A stretch of 64,000 nucleotides of DNA from Synechocystis sp. PCC 7509 (GTDB taxonomy: Bacteria > Cyanobacteriota > Cyanobacteriia > Cyanobacteriales > Chroococcidiopsidaceae): NCBI RefSeq assembly GCF_000332075.2, contig NZ_ALVU02000001.1, forward strand, positions 4,161,609 to 4,225,608, given 5' to 3'. A program made the position numbers and the translations under genes. Each line of letters begins with the position of its first letter. The stretch's first letter is position 1. The notes beneath the pieces are model-generated. The model saw only the letters and a list, made by a program, of their open reading frames with translations, was not told the DNA's origin and did not search any database. Shown piece by piece: positions 1 through 8,071 of the stretch.

Positions 1-1
1 T

Positions 2-1048
2 TTGGGTATTCAGTTTGCACCAATGTTTCTGTATGCAATTTGTGCGGGAATTGCTTGGTACTGTGCTTATAAAGATATTCAACTATCAACAATTTTGATG
101 CTGGCGATTGAAGCTTTGTCTGTAGGGATAATTTTACTATTGGCGGTGGTAATTTTATTTAAACAAAACTTTGCTGTCGATATGTCTCAGTTATCGCTGC
201 AAAACGTTAAACCAGAAGGGTTACAACTAGGTTTAGTCTTGGCAATATTTAGTTACGTCGGGTTTGAAAGTGCTACAGCGTTGGGAGATGAGGCAAAAAA
301 GCCTTTGCAATTTATCCCCCGCGCGGTGATTTTAAGTACGGTGCTATCGGGCTTATTTTTTATCCTGCTTTCTTACGTTGAAGTGTTAGGCTTTCAAGGA
401 TCTGCTACACCTCTTAATCAAAGTAGCGCCCCTTTAAATGACCTAGCAAGCGGTGTAGGGGTGGGATTTTTTGGGTTATTAATTACAGTAGCGGCGATCG
501 TTAGTCTTTTTGGTTGCACTCTTGCCAGTATCAATGCGGGAGCAAGAATTTTGTTTACGATGGCACGACATGGGATATTTCATGCTTCCATTGGCAAGGC
601 ACACGATGCTAATGGTACGCCTCATATAGCAGTTACCATGTCATCGCTATTTGTGTTTCTTGTCCCAGCTTCGATGTCATTGTTTGGCTTAAAAATCTTA
701 GATGTGTATGGATACTTAGGAACGATCGCAACTTACGGGTTTTTGGTAACTTATATTTTGATTTCCATTGCTGCACCGATGTACTTGTATCGGGAAGGAA
801 TACTTAAATTTATGGATGTGGCGACTTCAGTTATTGCGGTTTTATTTATGTTAGTCCCCGTAGTAGGCAGTCTTTACCCCGTCCCAGCATCGCCTTTCAA
901 CGTTTTTCCTTACTTGTTTTTGATGTACCTTGTAGTAGGTGGCGGTTGGTTTATGATGTTGCGCCTACACTCGCCGGAAATTATTGAGAACATGGAATTA
1001 GAACTTGAGAAAATCCATACCAAGTTTAACGAGATGAAAAAAGTTTAA
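2..1048 (+). CDS. APC-superfamily amino acid permease, 5'-truncated by window edge
   Basis: The reading frame is open from the first bases of the window, so the gene starts upstream; the TTG at position 2 is unlikely to be the true start. The 348 visible residues hold roughly eight hydrophobic segments. The stretch YVGFESATALGDEAKKP (about residues 85-101) is typical of the APC family (compare FxGFE and GEE/GDE motifs of amino acid/polyamine transporters). It presumably imports an amino acid or polyamine at the inner membrane; substrate cannot be told. A perfect hairpin follows the stop codon directly. Confidence 0.85.
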   Translation: MGIQFAPMFLYAICAGIAWYCAYKDIQLSTILMLAIEALSVGIILLLAVVILFKQNFAVDMSQLSLQNVKPEGLQLGLVLAIFSYVGFESATALGDEAKKPLQFIPRAVILSTVLSGLFFILLSYVEVLGFQGSATPLNQSSAPLNDLASGVGVGFFGLLITVAAIVSLFGCTLASINAGARILFTMARHGIFHASIGKAHDANGTPHIAVTMSSLFVFLVPASMSLFGLKILDVYGYLGTIATYGFLVTYILISIAAPMYLYREGILKFMDVATSVIAVLFMLVPVVGSLYPVPASPFNVFPYLFLMYLVVGGGWFMMLRLHSPEIIENMELELEKIHTKFNEMKKV

Positions 1049-1050
1049 AA

Positions 1051-1080
1051 AAACATCCTTCTTCCACAAGAAGGATGTTT
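1051..1080 (+). terminator. Hairpin terminator after the permease gene
   Basis: A perfect 13-bp inverted repeat (AAACATCCTTCTT, its complement, loop CCAC) begins 2 bases after the permease stop. The A-run before and T-run inside the stem would let it act in both directions. There is no long T tract beyond the stem, so termination strength is uncertain. Confidence 0.65.
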
Positions 1081-1102
1081 CGTAGGGTGGGGAATTGCTA
1101 AA

Positions 1103-1396
1103 TTGGCAACCAATAATAGAGTAAAAATTATTAAGGTTATGGCATCATCTACACCATTGCAAGGCACAGAATTAGTTGACTGTGCGAGAGCTAATGCTAA
1201 ACAGGGAATTGCAATAGCAGCGCTACAATGTGGCTATGGTGACGATCTCAACACTTTTTCTGCCCACCTTAAGGCCGCTTGTGAGCAAATGAATTTGCAA
1301 GTTAAAGAATTAAGTGAATTGATTACCGACCAAGATATAATTCTGCAAATTGGTACGGGAGAAGTAGTCGCGCCAGATACTGCTTCGGAACTGTAG
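1103..1396 (+). CDS. Small hypothetical protein
   Basis: A 97-residue frame starting at TTG (1103), or 85 residues from ATG 1139. Neither start has a convincing ribosome-binding site. The sequence is soluble-looking, mixed alpha/beta in character, with two cysteines in the N-terminal half (VDCARA, ALQCGYG) and one in AACEQM. I do not recognise a family. It stands alone between a terminator hairpin and the DUF2887 gene. It could be a real small cyanobacterial gene, since composition and codon use look normal, or a chance frame. Confidence 0.4.
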   Translation: MATNNRVKIIKVMASSTPLQGTELVDCARANAKQGIAIAALQCGYGDDLNTFSAHLKAACEQMNLQVKELSELITDQDIILQIGTGEVVAPDTASEL

Positions 1397-1549
1397 GTAT
1401 TGGCATTGTTGAAGGTGTGAAAGAGGGAGACAAGGAAAAATTTTATATAAATAATCAAGGTTTATGTAACTGAGTTGTAGGGATGAGTAGATAGTTAAGG
1501 CGATCGCATTTCACCCTAAAATCAACTTTGGACTTGTTGTTACTAACCT

Positions 1550-2425
1550 GTGAAAACTGATACCCTTTTCTATTATTTATTTCAAGAATTTCCTAGTATA
1601 TTTTTTGAATTAATTGGTCAATCAGCCTCTGTTGCTGACGATTATCGATTTACATCTATCGAACTAAAACAAGTTGCCTTTCGCTTAGATGGACTTTTTT
1701 TGCCGCCACTAGACAAGCCAAATTTACCAATTTATTTTGTCGAGGTGCAGTTTCAGCTAGACGAAACCTTTTACTATCGCCTATTTGCCGAAATCTTCTT
1801 ATATTTGTATCAATACAAAGTTGTGAATAATTGGCAGGCGATTGTAGTTTATCCTCGGCGGAGTGTTGAATCGGTGCAACCTGTACCTTATCAATTTCTT
1901 TTAGATAGCGATCGTATCCGTAGAGTGTATTTAGACGAACTACAGGCAAATCAATCGCTTGGGGTGGGAATTGTCCAGCTAGTAATAGAAAGCAACAAAA
2001 AAGCTCCAGCGAAAGCCATAAACCTAATTTCGCAAGCAAGGCAACAAGTAACAAATGAACAACTTCAACAGCAAATCTTAGAATTTATAGAGACAATAGT
2101 AATATACAAATTTCCTAATCTCAATCGTCAGGAGGTAGAAGCAATGTTAGGGTTAGACCTGATTAAAAACACTAGAGTTTACCAAGAAGCACAAGAGGAA
2201 GGCAAGTTAGCAGGCAAACTAGAAGGCAAACTAGAAGGCAAACTAGAAGGCAAGCTAGAAGGCAAGCTAGAAGGCAAGCTAGAAGGCAAGCTAGAAGGCA
2301 AACTAGAAGGCAAACTAGAAACCGTACCCCGATTTTTAAAAATAGGGTTGAGCCTAGAACAAGTAGCAGAAGCACTCGATTTAGATATTGAAGTTGTCAG
2401 ACAAGCTGCATCAGAGCAAAAGTAA
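1550..2425 (+). CDS. DUF2887 / Rpn-like PD-(D/E)XK family protein with GKLE repeats
   Basis: Starts at GTG. The N-terminal part (MKTDTLFYYLFQEFPSIF, then YRFTSIELKQ) is the hallmark of the cyanobacterial DUF2887 proteins often labelled putative transposase. The D...(I)YFVEVQFQ segment (D about 49, E/Q about 65-67) fits the catalytic core of a PD-(D/E)XK nuclease fold, as in Rpn/YhgA recombination-promoting nucleases. Residues 218-257 are GKLA followed by nine GKLE units, predicted helical or coiled. A C-terminal helix-turn-helix-like stretch (LSLEQVAEALDLDIEVVRQ) follows, as in many relatives. Nuclease activity is inferred, and no IS ends flank the gene. Confidence 0.8.
   Translation: MKTDTLFYYLFQEFPSIFFELIGQSASVADDYRFTSIELKQVAFRLDGLFLPPLDKPNLPIYFVEVQFQLDETFYYRLFAEIFLYLYQYKVVNNWQAIVVYPRRSVESVQPVPYQFLLDSDRIRRVYLDELQANQSLGVGIVQLVIESNKKAPAKAINLISQARQQVTNEQLQQQILEFIETIVIYKFPNLNRQEVEAMLGLDLIKNTRVYQEAQEEGKLAGKLEGKLEGKLEGKLEGKLEGKLEGKLEGKLEGKLETVPRFLKIGLSLEQVAEALDLDIEVVRQAASEQK
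2201..2320 (+). repeat. Ten 12-bp in-frame tandem repeats encoding GKL(A/E)
   Basis: Ten consecutive 12-base units of the type GGCAARCTAGAA. The first unit is divergent (GGCAAGTTAGCA). The other nine differ only at one A/G position, which points to recent copy-number change. Twelve bases keep the reading frame, so copy changes lengthen or shorten a repeat helix without breaking the gene. Confidence 0.95.
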
Positions 2426-2509
2426 GTTAAATCGATCGCTCTTGCTTATACTTGTTTTATCCAGTCAAATCCTGCAAGTATAGATTCAGCAGTTATACGG
2501 GGACATTTT

Positions 2510-2941
2510 ATGGATAAATATATGTTAAGTGCGATCGCTCAAGCAAAGCAAGGATTAATGGAAGGCGGTATTCCTATAGGTTCGGTGCTAGTTAAGGATG
2601 GCGTAATTATCGGACAAGGGCATAATAAACGAGTCCAAGATGGCGATCCGGTTACTCATGCAGAGATCGATTGTCTGCGGAATGCGGGTAGAATTGGCTC
2701 TTATCGAGGGACAACTTTATACTCCACTTTGATGCCTTGCTATCTCTGCGCTGGAGCGGTGGTGCAGTTTGGCATTAAAAAAGTTATCGCTGGAGAATCG
2801 CAGACTTTCCCCGGTGCAGAAGACTTTATGAAGTCTCACGGAGTGGAAGTTATCGATCTAAATTTGGCTGAATGCAAGCAGTTGATGAGTGAGTTTATTC
2901 ATAATCATCCCCAATTGTGGAATGAAGACATCGGAATGTAG
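2510..2941 (+). CDS. Cytosine/nucleoside deaminase, fungal Fcy1-like
   Basis: Zinc hydrolase of the cytidine/deoxycytidylate deaminase superfamily. Visible ligands are His50 and catalytic Glu52 in the HAE motif, and Cys77/Cys80 in PCYLC. The order EGGIPIG, GQGHNKRVQDG, THAEI, TTLYSTLMPC, HPQLWNEDIG closely follows yeast cytosine deaminase (Fcy1: EGGVPIG, GRGHNMRFQ, HGEI, TTLYTTLSPC, RPQDWFEDIG), as I recall that sequence. It therefore more likely deaminates free cytosine or a related small base than tRNA (TadA). Length 143 matches the small cytosine-deaminase class. It stands alone; the stop overlaps a repeat hairpin. Confidence 0.85.
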   Translation: MDKYMLSAIAQAKQGLMEGGIPIGSVLVKDGVIIGQGHNKRVQDGDPVTHAEIDCLRNAGRIGSYRGTTLYSTLMPCYLCAGAVVQFGIKKVIAGESQTFPGAEDFMKSHGVEVIDLNLAECKQLMSEFIHNHPQLWNEDIGM

Positions 2942-2963
2942 AGACGTTGCGGTGCAACGTCTC
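2941..2963. repeat. GAGACGTTGC inverted repeat, dispersed type, possible terminator
   Basis: GAGACGTTGC-GGT-GCAACGTCTC, a 10-bp perfect stem overlapping the last base of the deaminase stop codon. An almost identical hairpin lies at 50436-50460, so this is a dispersed repeat used at gene ends. Confidence 0.7.
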
Positions 2964-3037
2964 CTCTAGTAATCGCCACACATCTAAGAGAAATTTATTT
3001 AAAATTAGCAATAGCGCAGCGCTAAGAATGATCGCAC

Positions 3038-4411
3038 TTAAACTAAAACAGGCTTTTCTTGTTTCTTTAATTGCGTAACTACCATTTGCATATTTGCTGG
3101 CGGCGCGACAGTCAACCCGCGCCTTGTTGGTTTAATTGGACGATTATTTACTAACTTCAATTCGCAGCTAGTCAAAATAGTCGCCAGTGCCAACTTCATC
3201 TCAAACATGGCAAAGGCTGCACCAATACATCTACGGTTACTCCCCCCAAAAGGTAAGTATTCGTAAGGTGAAAATTGCCTTTCTAAAAAGCGCTCCGGTT
3301 TAAACTTTTTCGGTTCAGGATAAATATCTTCTCTCTGGTGGGTGAGATAAGTAGAAACTAATAACAATGTACCGGGTTCAAATTGGTAGCCCATAATTTC
3401 CATCGGTACTTTTACCACTCGCGGAAAGGGAGTTATCGCAATAGGATAGATCCGCAATGTCTCGCAGCAAACCGCATTCAAATAAGGCAAACGTGCAATA
3501 TCGCTAAAATTAGAACCCGCAGGTAAAGTTTTAAGTTCGTTTAGTAGTTTTTCTTTAACTTCGGGTAACGAATCAATCCAATACAACGCCCAAGATAAGG
3601 CGGAGGCAGTGGTTTCGTGTCCGGCAAATAGTAATGTTATTAATTCGTCTCGCAATTCTTCATCAGTCATTGCTTCCCCTTGTTCATCTCGCGCCGCTAA
3701 AAGTAAACTGAGAATGTCATCGCGGTTAGGATCGTTCTGCTGTCTTCTTTCTCTAATTTCTGTTATCAGTAGACTATCAATTTGCTGTTTGAGACGTAAA
3801 AAACGCCCCCAAGGACTCCAAGCACCCCAGTCTTTTTGTAATGAAGTAAAAAATAGCAATAACGAACTTACGGGAGATCCCACCGAATCTAACATAGTTG
3901 TTAAAACTTGCCTCAATTGGTTAAATCGTTCTCCTTCATGGATACCAAAAACAGCGTTAAGAATCACTTGCAAAGATATTTCTTGCATTGACGATCGCAC
4001 CTTAAAGGCTTTTCCTACCTGCCACTGACTAATTACTTGTTCTGTAACGTTATGAATTAACTCCCCATAAGTGCGTAAGCGATCGCCATGAAAGGGCGGC
4101 ATTAATAATTTTCGCTGCCGTTGATGTTTTTCTCCTCCTAGCAAAATCATTGAGTGTTCGCCTAATAGTGGCAACAATATATCGTTGGCGCTATTTGTAT
4201 CAAATAATTCTGCGTTTGCGGTGAATATTTGTTCTATCGCTTGGGGATTAGTGAAATAGACAACTAAAGGCGATATATTTTTGGAAATTGTAAAACTTTC
4301 TCCATATTTTGCCGCCCGTTCTTCAAGCACTTTAAACGGATTAAAAATCCACTTAATTGTACTGATCCTCCGCATTAAAACTGAATTACTTGGGCCATCT
4401 GGAATTGTCAT
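3038..4411 (-). CDS. Cytochrome P450, CYP110-like
   Basis: A 457-residue P450, the normal length. Visible landmarks are the I-helix AGHETTASAL, the K-helix ETLR, the meander/PERF region (FKPERF) and the heme loop FGGSNRRCIG with thiolate ligand Cys395. The N terminus has no membrane anchor, as in soluble bacterial P450s. The overall style (GGEKHQRQRKLLMPPFHG, helix I, heme loop) matches the cyanobacterial CYP110 family, whose studied members hydroxylate long-chain alkanes or fatty acids. No ferredoxin or reductase partner is adjacent, so redox partners must be encoded elsewhere. Subfamily and substrate are inferred. Confidence 0.9.
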   Translation of the reverse strand: MTIPDGPSNSVLMRRISTIKWIFNPFKVLEERAAKYGESFTISKNISPLVVYFTNPQAIEQIFTANAELFDTNSANDILLPLLGEHSMILLGGEKHQRQRKLLMPPFHGDRLRTYGELIHNVTEQVISQWQVGKAFKVRSSMQEISLQVILNAVFGIHEGERFNQLRQVLTTMLDSVGSPVSSLLLFFTSLQKDWGAWSPWGRFLRLKQQIDSLLITEIRERRQQNDPNRDDILSLLLAARDEQGEAMTDEELRDELITLLFAGHETTASALSWALYWIDSLPEVKEKLLNELKTLPAGSNFSDIARLPYLNAVCCETLRIYPIAITPFPRVVKVPMEIMGYQFEPGTLLLVSTYLTHQREDIYPEPKKFKPERFLERQFSPYEYLPFGGSNRRCIGAAFAMFEMKLALATILTSCELKLVNNRPIKPTRRGLTVAPPANMQMVVTQLKKQEKPVLV

Positions 4412-4663
4412 AGTTTTTATCTTTAAATTTTTAGGTTGATTACTACTTTGTTAAGCTTTTGCTAATTTTAACTTTGCCGATCAGTTCCACTTTTGTACTT
4501 ATCAAATACCTCTTTTAGTTAAGCAATTCTTATTAATAAAACTCTTGACTTTTGTTAAACAAATATCGTATTATGAGATTGTATTGATCTAACTAAATGC
4601 TTGTTAAGAGCAGGTGAGTTAGGTGCGTGACGGACAATAGTCCGTTGCGCGGGATGAGTTAAT

Positions 4664-5614
4664 TTAGAAGTTATTTTTAATTGCTCCTCTTGCTTGTAAA
4701 AAATCAATTAAAACATCTTTAGTGGGCATAGATGACTGCGTCCCCGACGTTGTTGATGCGATCGCCCCAGCAGCCGCGCCCCAAACCACTGCTTGTCGTA
4801 ATGGTAGCCCTTCGACTATTGCCGCCGCTAAACCGCCATTAAAAGCATCTCCCGCCGCTACGGTGTCTACCGTTTCCACCGGGAAAGCTGGAACAAAAAA
4901 TGTTTCCTCCTTAGTGGTACAAATTACTCCTTTTACTCCTAGTTTAGCGATCGCGCATCCAACACCGCGCTGCAATAAAATATGGGTGGCTTTAGTTGCC
5001 GATTCTATATCAATTACAGGAAATCCTACTAACGAACCGATTTCTGTTTGATTGGGCGTAATAATATCAACTAACGGGTAAAGTTCGGCAGGGATATCTT
5101 TTAAAACTGGTGCAGGATCGAGAATTACTTTTACTCCCAAACGTTTAGCAGCTTGGGCAGCTAATAGAATAGTTGGCAAGGGAACTTCAAACTGCATTAG
5201 CAAAACCCGACAATTGGGTAGTAAGCTAATTAAGTTTTCTACATCGATGCTATCTACACGCCCATTAGCACCAGGAATAACAATAATTTGATTTTCCCCC
5301 GCATCATCAACACTTATTAGCGCTACGCCACTACTAATATTTTCATCTATAAATACATTTTCTGTATTTACTCCTACAGATTGCAGAGTTTCAAGTAATT
5401 GGTTGCCAAAACTATCGTTACCGACACGCCCTACCATGTAAGTATCAATTCCTAGCCGCGCCATTGCTACAGCTTGATTTGCGCCTTTACCACCAGGTAG
5501 AGTAAAAAATTCGTGTCCTAGTAAAGTTTCACCAGGTACGGGTAATTTTGGCGTTTTAGCAACTAAATCCATATTAATGCTGCCAAAGGCGATCGCGCAG
5601 GGGTTATTGCTCAT
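4664..5614 (-). CDS. rbsK: Ribokinase, PfkB family
   Basis: Phosphorylates ribose (or a related sugar) at O5 using ATP. PfkB signature 1 is visible as PGGKGANQA (residues 40-48) and signature 2 as DTVAAGDAFNGG with catalytic base Asp256 and the AAGD anion hole. N-terminal GSINMDL and the length of 316 fit ribokinases. The start ATG (5614) faces the divergent phosphotransferase gene across about 30 bases. No ribose transporter is adjacent. The sugar specificity is assigned from overall motif style, and other PfkB sugar kinases remain possible. Confidence 0.8.
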   Translation of the reverse strand: MSNNPCAIAFGSINMDLVAKTPKLPVPGETLLGHEFFTLPGGKGANQAVAMARLGIDTYMVGRVGNDSFGNQLLETLQSVGVNTENVFIDENISSGVALISVDDAGENQIIVIPGANGRVDSIDVENLISLLPNCRVLLMQFEVPLPTILLAAQAAKRLGVKVILDPAPVLKDIPAELYPLVDIITPNQTEIGSLVGFPVIDIESATKATHILLQRGVGCAIAKLGVKGVICTTKEETFFVPAFPVETVDTVAAGDAFNGGLAAAIVEGLPLRQAVVWGAAAGAIASTTSGTQSSMPTKDVLIDFLQARGAIKNNF

Positions 5615-5644
5615 AGTTATTTAATTATTAATCAAGTTAATTGT

Positions 5645-6625
5645 ATGTCTTCTAAGTTTATTACTGTAATTCATTCAATTCCTTCTAGTGGAGCATTAGA
5701 ACAAAGTGTATTATGCCATTATCAAATTGACAAACTTCAAAGCTGCCGATTACTTAAACGAGGACTGAATGACACTTACTTAATAGAGACAGAACAAAAG
5801 CAATATATCTTGCGAGTTTATCGCCATAGTTGGAGAACTAAAGAAGAAATTGATTTTGAACTAGAACTATTGAACTTTTTATATAAAGCTAATGTAGCGG
5901 TTTCTTATCCACTTGAAAAAAGAACAGGTGGTTTTATAACGGCAATTGCTGCTCCTGAAGGGACTCGTTATACTGCTTTATTTTCTTATGCTCCTGGTAA
6001 AGTAGTAGATAAAAAAATAAATAGCGAACAAAGCCGCAAGTTAGGAGAAACCGTTGCAACTATTCACCAAGCTACGGACAACTTTAAGAGTAGTTTTAAC
6101 CGCCCTGAATTGAATAGCGAATATTTATTAGATTCTTCTATAAATGCGATCGCACCCTTATATAAACATAGAAAAAATGACATTGATTACTTATACAAAC
6201 AAGCTGAAAACCTTAAAAATAATTTAATAGCATTAGACTTACCAAACTGTTCACCTTTTTATGGGATCTGTATAGGCGATGTTCATGCAGGAAACACTCA
6301 CTTTAATCAACTAAATCAACCAACATTATTTGACTTCGATCAATGCGGCTATGGCTGGAGAGTTTTTGATATTGGAAAGTTTATAAATACAGCAATTGTT
6401 TGGAAACTAGAAAGTAAAATTATAAGCTCATTTTTAGAGGGTTATCAAACAATTCGTCAATTAAATGAAATTGAACTTAGAGCAATTCCTATGTTTACTA
6501 AAATCGCTCACATTTGGGTAATGGGAATTAGTGCAAGTGTAGTTGGAGATGTTTTGCCTTACGGTTGGTTTACTGATGATTGGTTGGATAACAAGCTAGA
6601 GTTATTTAAGCAACTAAGTGATTGA
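5645..6625 (+). CDS. Aminoglycoside phosphotransferase-fold kinase (SrkA/homoserine-kinase-II-like)
   Basis: A 326-residue APH-superfamily kinase. The catalytic loop GDVHAGNTHF gives Asp212 and Asn217, and the metal-binding LFDFDQCGYGWRVFDI gives Asp230/Asp232. The N-lobe hydrophobic pattern (TYLIE, YILRVYR with the probable Lys-equivalent region) is also visible. The loop with GDVHAGN and F-D-F-D-Q/D-C-G-Y-G-W is typical of SrkA/YihE-like and related family kinases rather than antibiotic resistance enzymes. The substrate is unknown. It is divergent from the ribokinase gene across a 30-base gap, so the two may share a control region. Confidence 0.8.
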   Translation: MSSKFITVIHSIPSSGALEQSVLCHYQIDKLQSCRLLKRGLNDTYLIETEQKQYILRVYRHSWRTKEEIDFELELLNFLYKANVAVSYPLEKRTGGFITAIAAPEGTRYTALFSYAPGKVVDKKINSEQSRKLGETVATIHQATDNFKSSFNRPELNSEYLLDSSINAIAPLYKHRKNDIDYLYKQAENLKNNLIALDLPNCSPFYGICIGDVHAGNTHFNQLNQPTLFDFDQCGYGWRVFDIGKFINTAIVWKLESKIISSFLEGYQTIRQLNEIELRAIPMFTKIAHIWVMGISASVVGDVLPYGWFTDDWLDNKLELFKQLSD

Positions 6626-6628
6626 TAT

Positions 6629-7186
6629 TCAAACACTTATTACATCTTCATACACTTCTGTCATTGTGAGTTGTAAGTTCACCGAGTCCAAAATTACGCC
6701 ATCATTTTTACCCAAAATATATTTAATCCAGTTATTATCTTTATCTTTGCGATAAAGTTCTACCTCTACCTCATCTTGACTAACTAATACATACTCCTGT
6801 AAAGCCTCTATTTTCTTATAAGTCAGCAATTTTTCTCTGCGATCTATATTTTCTGTGCTTGGTGATAATACTTCAACAATTAGACAAGGTTTAGTCAAAA
6901 AAAACTTTTCTGTATCCTGAGAATTACAAGTAACCACTACATCAGGATAATAAAATACATTATCTGTTTCTACCCTGACTTTCATATCAGAAGCGAAGAC
7001 TTGACAACCACTTCCGCGTAAATGATTCTTTAATCTATTGTGAATATTTCCAGTAATCAAGCTGTGTTCGCGGCTACCTCCCGTCATTGCAAATACTTGT
7101 CCATTCAAATATTCGTGACGAATTTGGCTAGAGTCTTCTACTTTCAAGTATTCAATTAAGTTTATGTAGGTTAATGGTGCTTGCAT
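6629..7186 (-). CDS. Uma2 family protein (DUF820, PD-(D/E)XK fold)
   Basis: A 185-residue member of the Uma2/DUF820 family that is greatly expanded in cyanobacteria. Core residues are Asp82 in YYPDVVV and Glu105 in LIVEVLSPST, with the Lys region in the following helix (REKLLTYKKI). N-terminal RHEYLNGQVFAMTGGS is the family hallmark. A nuclease activity is predicted from the fold. The biological role of these genes is not established. It ends 3 bases from the convergent kinase stop. Confidence 0.85.
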   Translation of the reverse strand: MQAPLTYINLIEYLKVEDSSQIRHEYLNGQVFAMTGGSREHSLITGNIHNRLKNHLRGSGCQVFASDMKVRVETDNVFYYPDVVVTCNSQDTEKFFLTKPCLIVEVLSPSTENIDRREKLLTYKKIEALQEYVLVSQDEVEVELYRKDKDNNWIKYILGKNDGVILDSVNLQLTMTEVYEDVISV

Positions 7187-7233
7187 AGTTTTAAACAGTA
7201 AACTTATCTATTTAATCTTAACTTGTACTGAGC

Positions 7234-7797
7234 TTAACTAACAGAGCGAACAACTTTACAAGGATTACCTACAGCTATTACATTTGCAGGGATATCTTTA
7301 ACTACAACACTACCTGCGCCAATTGTCGTATTATCGCCAATACTTACACCCGGACAAACAATCGCCCCGCCACCGATCCACACATTATTACCAATATTAA
7401 TTGGTGCAGCTAGTTCTTTTTTAGTTTGGCGAATTTGGGGATTTGTGGGGTGGTAAGCCGTGTATATTTGCACGTAAGGAGCGCATTTAACATTGTCTCC
7501 AATATGGACGGTGTTGCAATCAAGAATTACACAACCATAGTTCATGTAAAACTCATCTCCCACATAAATATTGCTGCCATAGTCGCAATGAAAAGGGGGA
7601 ATAATTTGAATTTTTGCTTCTATTTTACCGAATAACTCTTTAAGAATTTGAAAGCGCAAATCTGGTTCGTCTACGGTTGTAAAATTGTACCTTCTTAGTA
7701 GCCGAGATGCGCGTTTACTGTCGGCGGCTAATTCAGAGTTTTCTGCTAAATACAACTCTCCCGCCAGCATTTTTTGCTTCTCTGTTTTTTCCATCAT
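7234..7797 (-). CDS. Maltose/galactoside O-acetyltransferase family protein
   Basis: Transfers acetyl from acetyl-CoA to a sugar hydroxyl. It has the N-terminal Mac domain (KMLAGELYLAENSEL, residues 9-23) and then a left-handed beta-helix of hexapeptide repeats (IYVGDEF, VHIGDN, INIGNN, VSIGDN, TIGAGS). The catalytic His115 is in IYTAYHPTNP. The 187-residue length matches Maa/LacA/NodL. The acceptor sugar cannot be told. An alternative start is Met2, one codon in. Confidence 0.9.
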   Translation of the reverse strand: MMEKTEKQKMLAGELYLAENSELAADSKRASRLLRRYNFTTVDEPDLRFQILKELFGKIEAKIQIIPPFHCDYGSNIYVGDEFYMNYGCVILDCNTVHIGDNVKCAPYVQIYTAYHPTNPQIRQTKKELAAPINIGNNVWIGGGAIVCPGVSIGDNTTIGAGSVVVKDIPANVIAVGNPCKVVRSVS

Positions 7798-8071
7798 TAT
7801 TAGTTTTTAGCTCTACATCTAAAATCACAAATAATGTAACGATTTGATAATAAACATCAACTTTCATTGCTTGCAGAAGTTAATTATAGCACTTATCAAA
7901 GTTATTTTTATACGTCTTAAAGAGGAAGCTTTTGGTAAAAATATTATTGTATTTTTGAAAGTCATAGAAACTTGAATACTTGTTCAAACTGGTAATTGTC
8001 TCAACCAACTAAAGATTTTTATAAAAATAGCAACCTATTTAGTAGCAAGATTGTTTTGGCGATCGCATTCC

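Noticed and set aside
4630..4645. ACGGAC/GTCCGT hairpin after the ribokinase gene
   Set aside because: Only 6 bp with no T tract; too weak to call a terminator.
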